Assembly: GCA_965230795.1 (NCBI GenBank)
Contig: OZ246020.1
Coordinates: forward strand, 3,906,001-3,970,000
Length of the DNA: 64,000 nt
DNA from: PZPK01 sp965230795
Lineage (GTDB): Bacteria > Pseudomonadota > Gammaproteobacteria > Pseudomonadales > Oleiphilaceae
Direction of reading: 5' to 3'
Each line of letters opens with the position of its first letter. The stretch's first letter is position 1. The notes beneath the pieces were generated by a model, which saw only the letters and a list, made by a program, of their open reading frames with translations, did no database searches and was not told the DNA's origin. Positions 62,571-64,000 of the stretch are shown in pieces. The position numbers were made by a program, and so were the translations under genes.

Positions 62571-63161
62571 CTAAGGTACAAAGCGATAGTCGCTTGCTGT
62601 CCAGGATTCGGCATTGGATCGACCGATCCCTTCACTTTGCAGTTCAAAATATTTAAAGAAGCCGCCCTGGCCACCCAAAGCAACACCTGTACCGCCATAT
62701 CCTTTGTATTGAGCTGAACCAGCGCCGCTCAGGTTCTGCACTGTTTGTCCTTTCAATACATAAACGTCGCCGCTTATGCCTGACTCACTGTATGCAAAAT
62801 CGCGTTGCAGGGTTGAACGGTCCAAAGGATCTTCGTCTGTGCCGCTCGAATTAACATTGTCTCCCTCCAATGCTCCACCATTGGAATCAACCGTGAGGTT
62901 GAGGCTTGCTGTATCCACTGCACTCCACGCGCCTTCGAAGAGATATTCCGGAATAACGGATCCGGATACTTCACGAGCACTTTCGGAGTAGTTGAAGGCT
63001 TCGTCGTGATAAACACTATTAGCCGCCATCTTGAATCCAAGATTGCTGTTATCCATCGCAGTTACCGCCACAAGAGTCAGCACTAGCAATAGCAACAAAG
63101 AAACCGCCAGAGCCGCACCTTCCTGTCGGGAATTGGCACTCCCTCCTACTGCATTATTCAT
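62571..63161 (-). CDS. pilX: PilX minor pilin
   Basis: A 196-residue PilX. It has a short N-terminal leader and a Leu/Val-rich helix (LAVSLLLLLVLTLVAVTAMD), then the NSNLGFKMAANSVYHDEAFN pattern of the PilX N-terminal domain, where the hydrophobic helix is preceded by a QEGAALA processing region. It forms the pilus-tip priming complex with PilW and PilY1. Its start overlaps the stop of pilW by 4 bases and its stop is 24 bases before pilY1. Confidence 0.85.
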   Translation of the reverse strand: MNNAVGGSANSRQEGAALAVSLLLLLVLTLVAVTAMDNSNLGFKMAANSVYHDEAFNYSESAREVSGSVIPEYLFEGAWSAVDTASLNLTVDSNGGALEGDNVNSSGTDEDPLDRSTLQRDFAYSESGISGDVYVLKGQTVQNLSGAGSAQYKGYGGTGVALGGQGGFFKYFELQSEGIGRSNAESWTASDYRFVP

Positions 63162-64000
63162 AGTCGACTCCGATTTCTGATATGAATTTCACGCTCATAA
63201 AGCTTGCGACGAAAGTGTCTGTCCGCTGCTGCAACGGTATATCCAGATCCAGTGCTAGCCATATCACCAACCAATAAAATCTCTTCACCTTCTTGATCAA
63301 TGGAAAAATCCTGACTGGAGGCTCTTGCTACCAGACTGATCCTCGCGCTGATCACTTCGTCCCAATCGGCAACCGCTGACGCTGTATCATACTGATCGAC
63401 ACCAAGATCCCCGTCGGTATCGACACCATAATCCAGTTGCAACTGCTCTACCCCCTCAACCAATGCCTGTTGGGAAAACGCATCGCCTTCCAGCGTAAGG
63501 CGAACAAGAGTAGGGATACTGTCAACACAATTGCCGGCAGAATTCTTAATGCTGCAAGGACGAACAAAGTACATTTCCGTTCGATATGGCATGTTGTAGA
63601 CACCATCGTCGTCCGGAATCGCTGCGATCGCACCCGCCGCGTTAGCCCCGCTGAATATGGATACGTTCTGACCAACAGAAACCCTCGCGAAATTAGAGTT
63701 GGTGTCCGCTGCGATCTCTGCGTTGGACAATAGATCTCGGCCATCAGCGTACCTAACCACCAGGATATCGGTATTCGGAACATAATCGGTGGCAGCGATA
63801 CAGTTACTGGGTAAACCCGTTACTGAAGAAGGATTAGCTGCTCCCTCGTACCCGCGTACGGTTTCATCTGTATCAAAAATCCAAGCTGCATTGCAGCTCC
63901 CGGGTGCCGTCGTCAGTGCCGTTGTACCAAAACCAACGTCTGACGCATCCACTCCACCCCAGTGATCTGCCATACGTAAGCTTTCAGAGATAAATGAAAG
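63158..64000 (-). CDS. pilW: PilW minor pilin, N-terminus cut by window edge
   Basis: At least 281 codons, open to the right edge. The first complete ATG at 63973 lies inside the gene, because the frame continues upstream with LSFISESLR, the usual lead-in to the conserved RMADHWGG (R.AG..G) helix of PilW. The C-terminal domain has several cysteine-containing loops. The prepilin signal lies beyond the window. The order pilW-pilX-pilY1-pilE on one strand matches the minor-pilin operon of pseudomonads, with fimU and pilV expected further right. Confidence 0.75.
   Translation of the reverse strand, partial: LSFISESLRMADHWGGVDASDVGFGTTALTTAPGSCNAAWIFDTDETVRGYEGAANPSSVTGLPSNCIAATDYVPNTDILVVRYADGRDLLSNAEIAADTNSNFARVSVGQNVSIFSGANAAGAIAAIPDDDGVYNMPYRTEMYFVRPCSIKNSAGNCVDSIPTLVRLTLEGDAFSQQALVEGVEQLQLDYGVDTDGDLGVDQYDTASAVADWDEVISARISLVARASSQDFSIDQEGEEILLVGDMASTGSGYTVAAADRHFRRKLYEREIHIRNRSRL

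Noticed and set aside
1..64000. tRNA, rRNA, CRISPR, insertion sequences, prophage
   Set aside because: No cloverleaf, repeat-spacer array, transposase or phage structural protein was seen on either strand.

Overview
The window reads as chromosome of a free-living, aerobic, probably marine gammaproteobacterium. The evidence is the monomeric NADP isocitrate dehydrogenase, FolX, a Pseudomonas-like pilS-pilR-thiO-fimT locus, a PEP-CTERM protein, an NNP-type nitrate transporter and an RpoE-ChrR sigma/anti-sigma pair. The genus cannot be fixed from this sequence. I saw no rRNA, tRNA, CRISPR array, insertion sequence or prophage.

Region 1 (1-8334, minus strand) is a nitrogen-scavenging operon: substrate-binding protein, permease, ATPase, two DUF1989 proteins, a biotin-dependent urea/guanidine carboxylase and the start of allophanate hydrolase. 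Its leader carries an unmistakable guanidine-I (ykkC) riboswitch. Upstream lie a sigma-54 -24/-12 promoter and an NtrC-type palindrome near -108. The substrate is therefore most likely guanidine, with the DUF1989 pair acting as carboxyguanidine deiminase, rather than urea as older annotations suggest.

Region 2 (8.3-19.4 kb) is ordinary chromosome: two orphan solute-binding proteins, small secreted or lipid-anchored proteins, icd, folX, a two-gene RND efflux system and a DUF1127 protein.

Region 3 (19.6-34.3 kb) is a light and singlet-oxygen stress island. A LysR regulator, a DUF523-DUF1722 desulfidase (RudS type), a MAPEG protein and a lipoprotein run rightward. Then eleven closely packed minus-strand genes run from 32899 to 22792: flavoprotein, photolyase, acyl desaturase, NTF2-like, SDR, flavin oxidoreductase, DUF1365, Cfa-family methyltransferase, DUF2878 and two small unknowns. 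They diverge from the ECF sigma factor and its ChrR-type zinc/cupin anti-sigma. The combination suggests that singlet oxygen or light releases the sigma factor, which turns on DNA repair and unsaturated-lipid modification.

Region 4 (34.3-42.1 kb) is nitrate uptake: an outer-membrane porin, an NrtABD-type ABC transporter, a NasT-like ANTAR antiterminator and a NarK-type transporter. Two leaders (before nrtA and before the porin) each hold two hexaloop hairpins with the A1/G4 ANTAR signature, spaced by 11 nt and overlapping an intrinsic terminator. The nrtA and narK genes also have sigma-54 promoters with NtrC-type sites. Nitrate and guanidine uptake therefore appear to share nitrogen-limitation control, each with its own RNA-level substrate check.

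Region 5 (42.3-52.0 kb) is mixed: a PEP-CTERM protein behind a sigma-54 promoter, a lytic transglycosylase lipoprotein, an esterase, an MFS transporter, a PfkB sugar/nucleoside kinase, a nitroreductase, exonuclease III, a 7TM diguanylate cyclase and a gate-domain membrane protein.

Region 6 (52.1-64.0 kb) is type IV pilus control and tip complex: pilS, pilR, thiO and fimT rightward, then pilE, pilY1, pilX and pilW leftward, with pilW cut by the window edge. PilY1 carries three tandem copies of an unusual repeat after its von Willebrand-like N-terminus.
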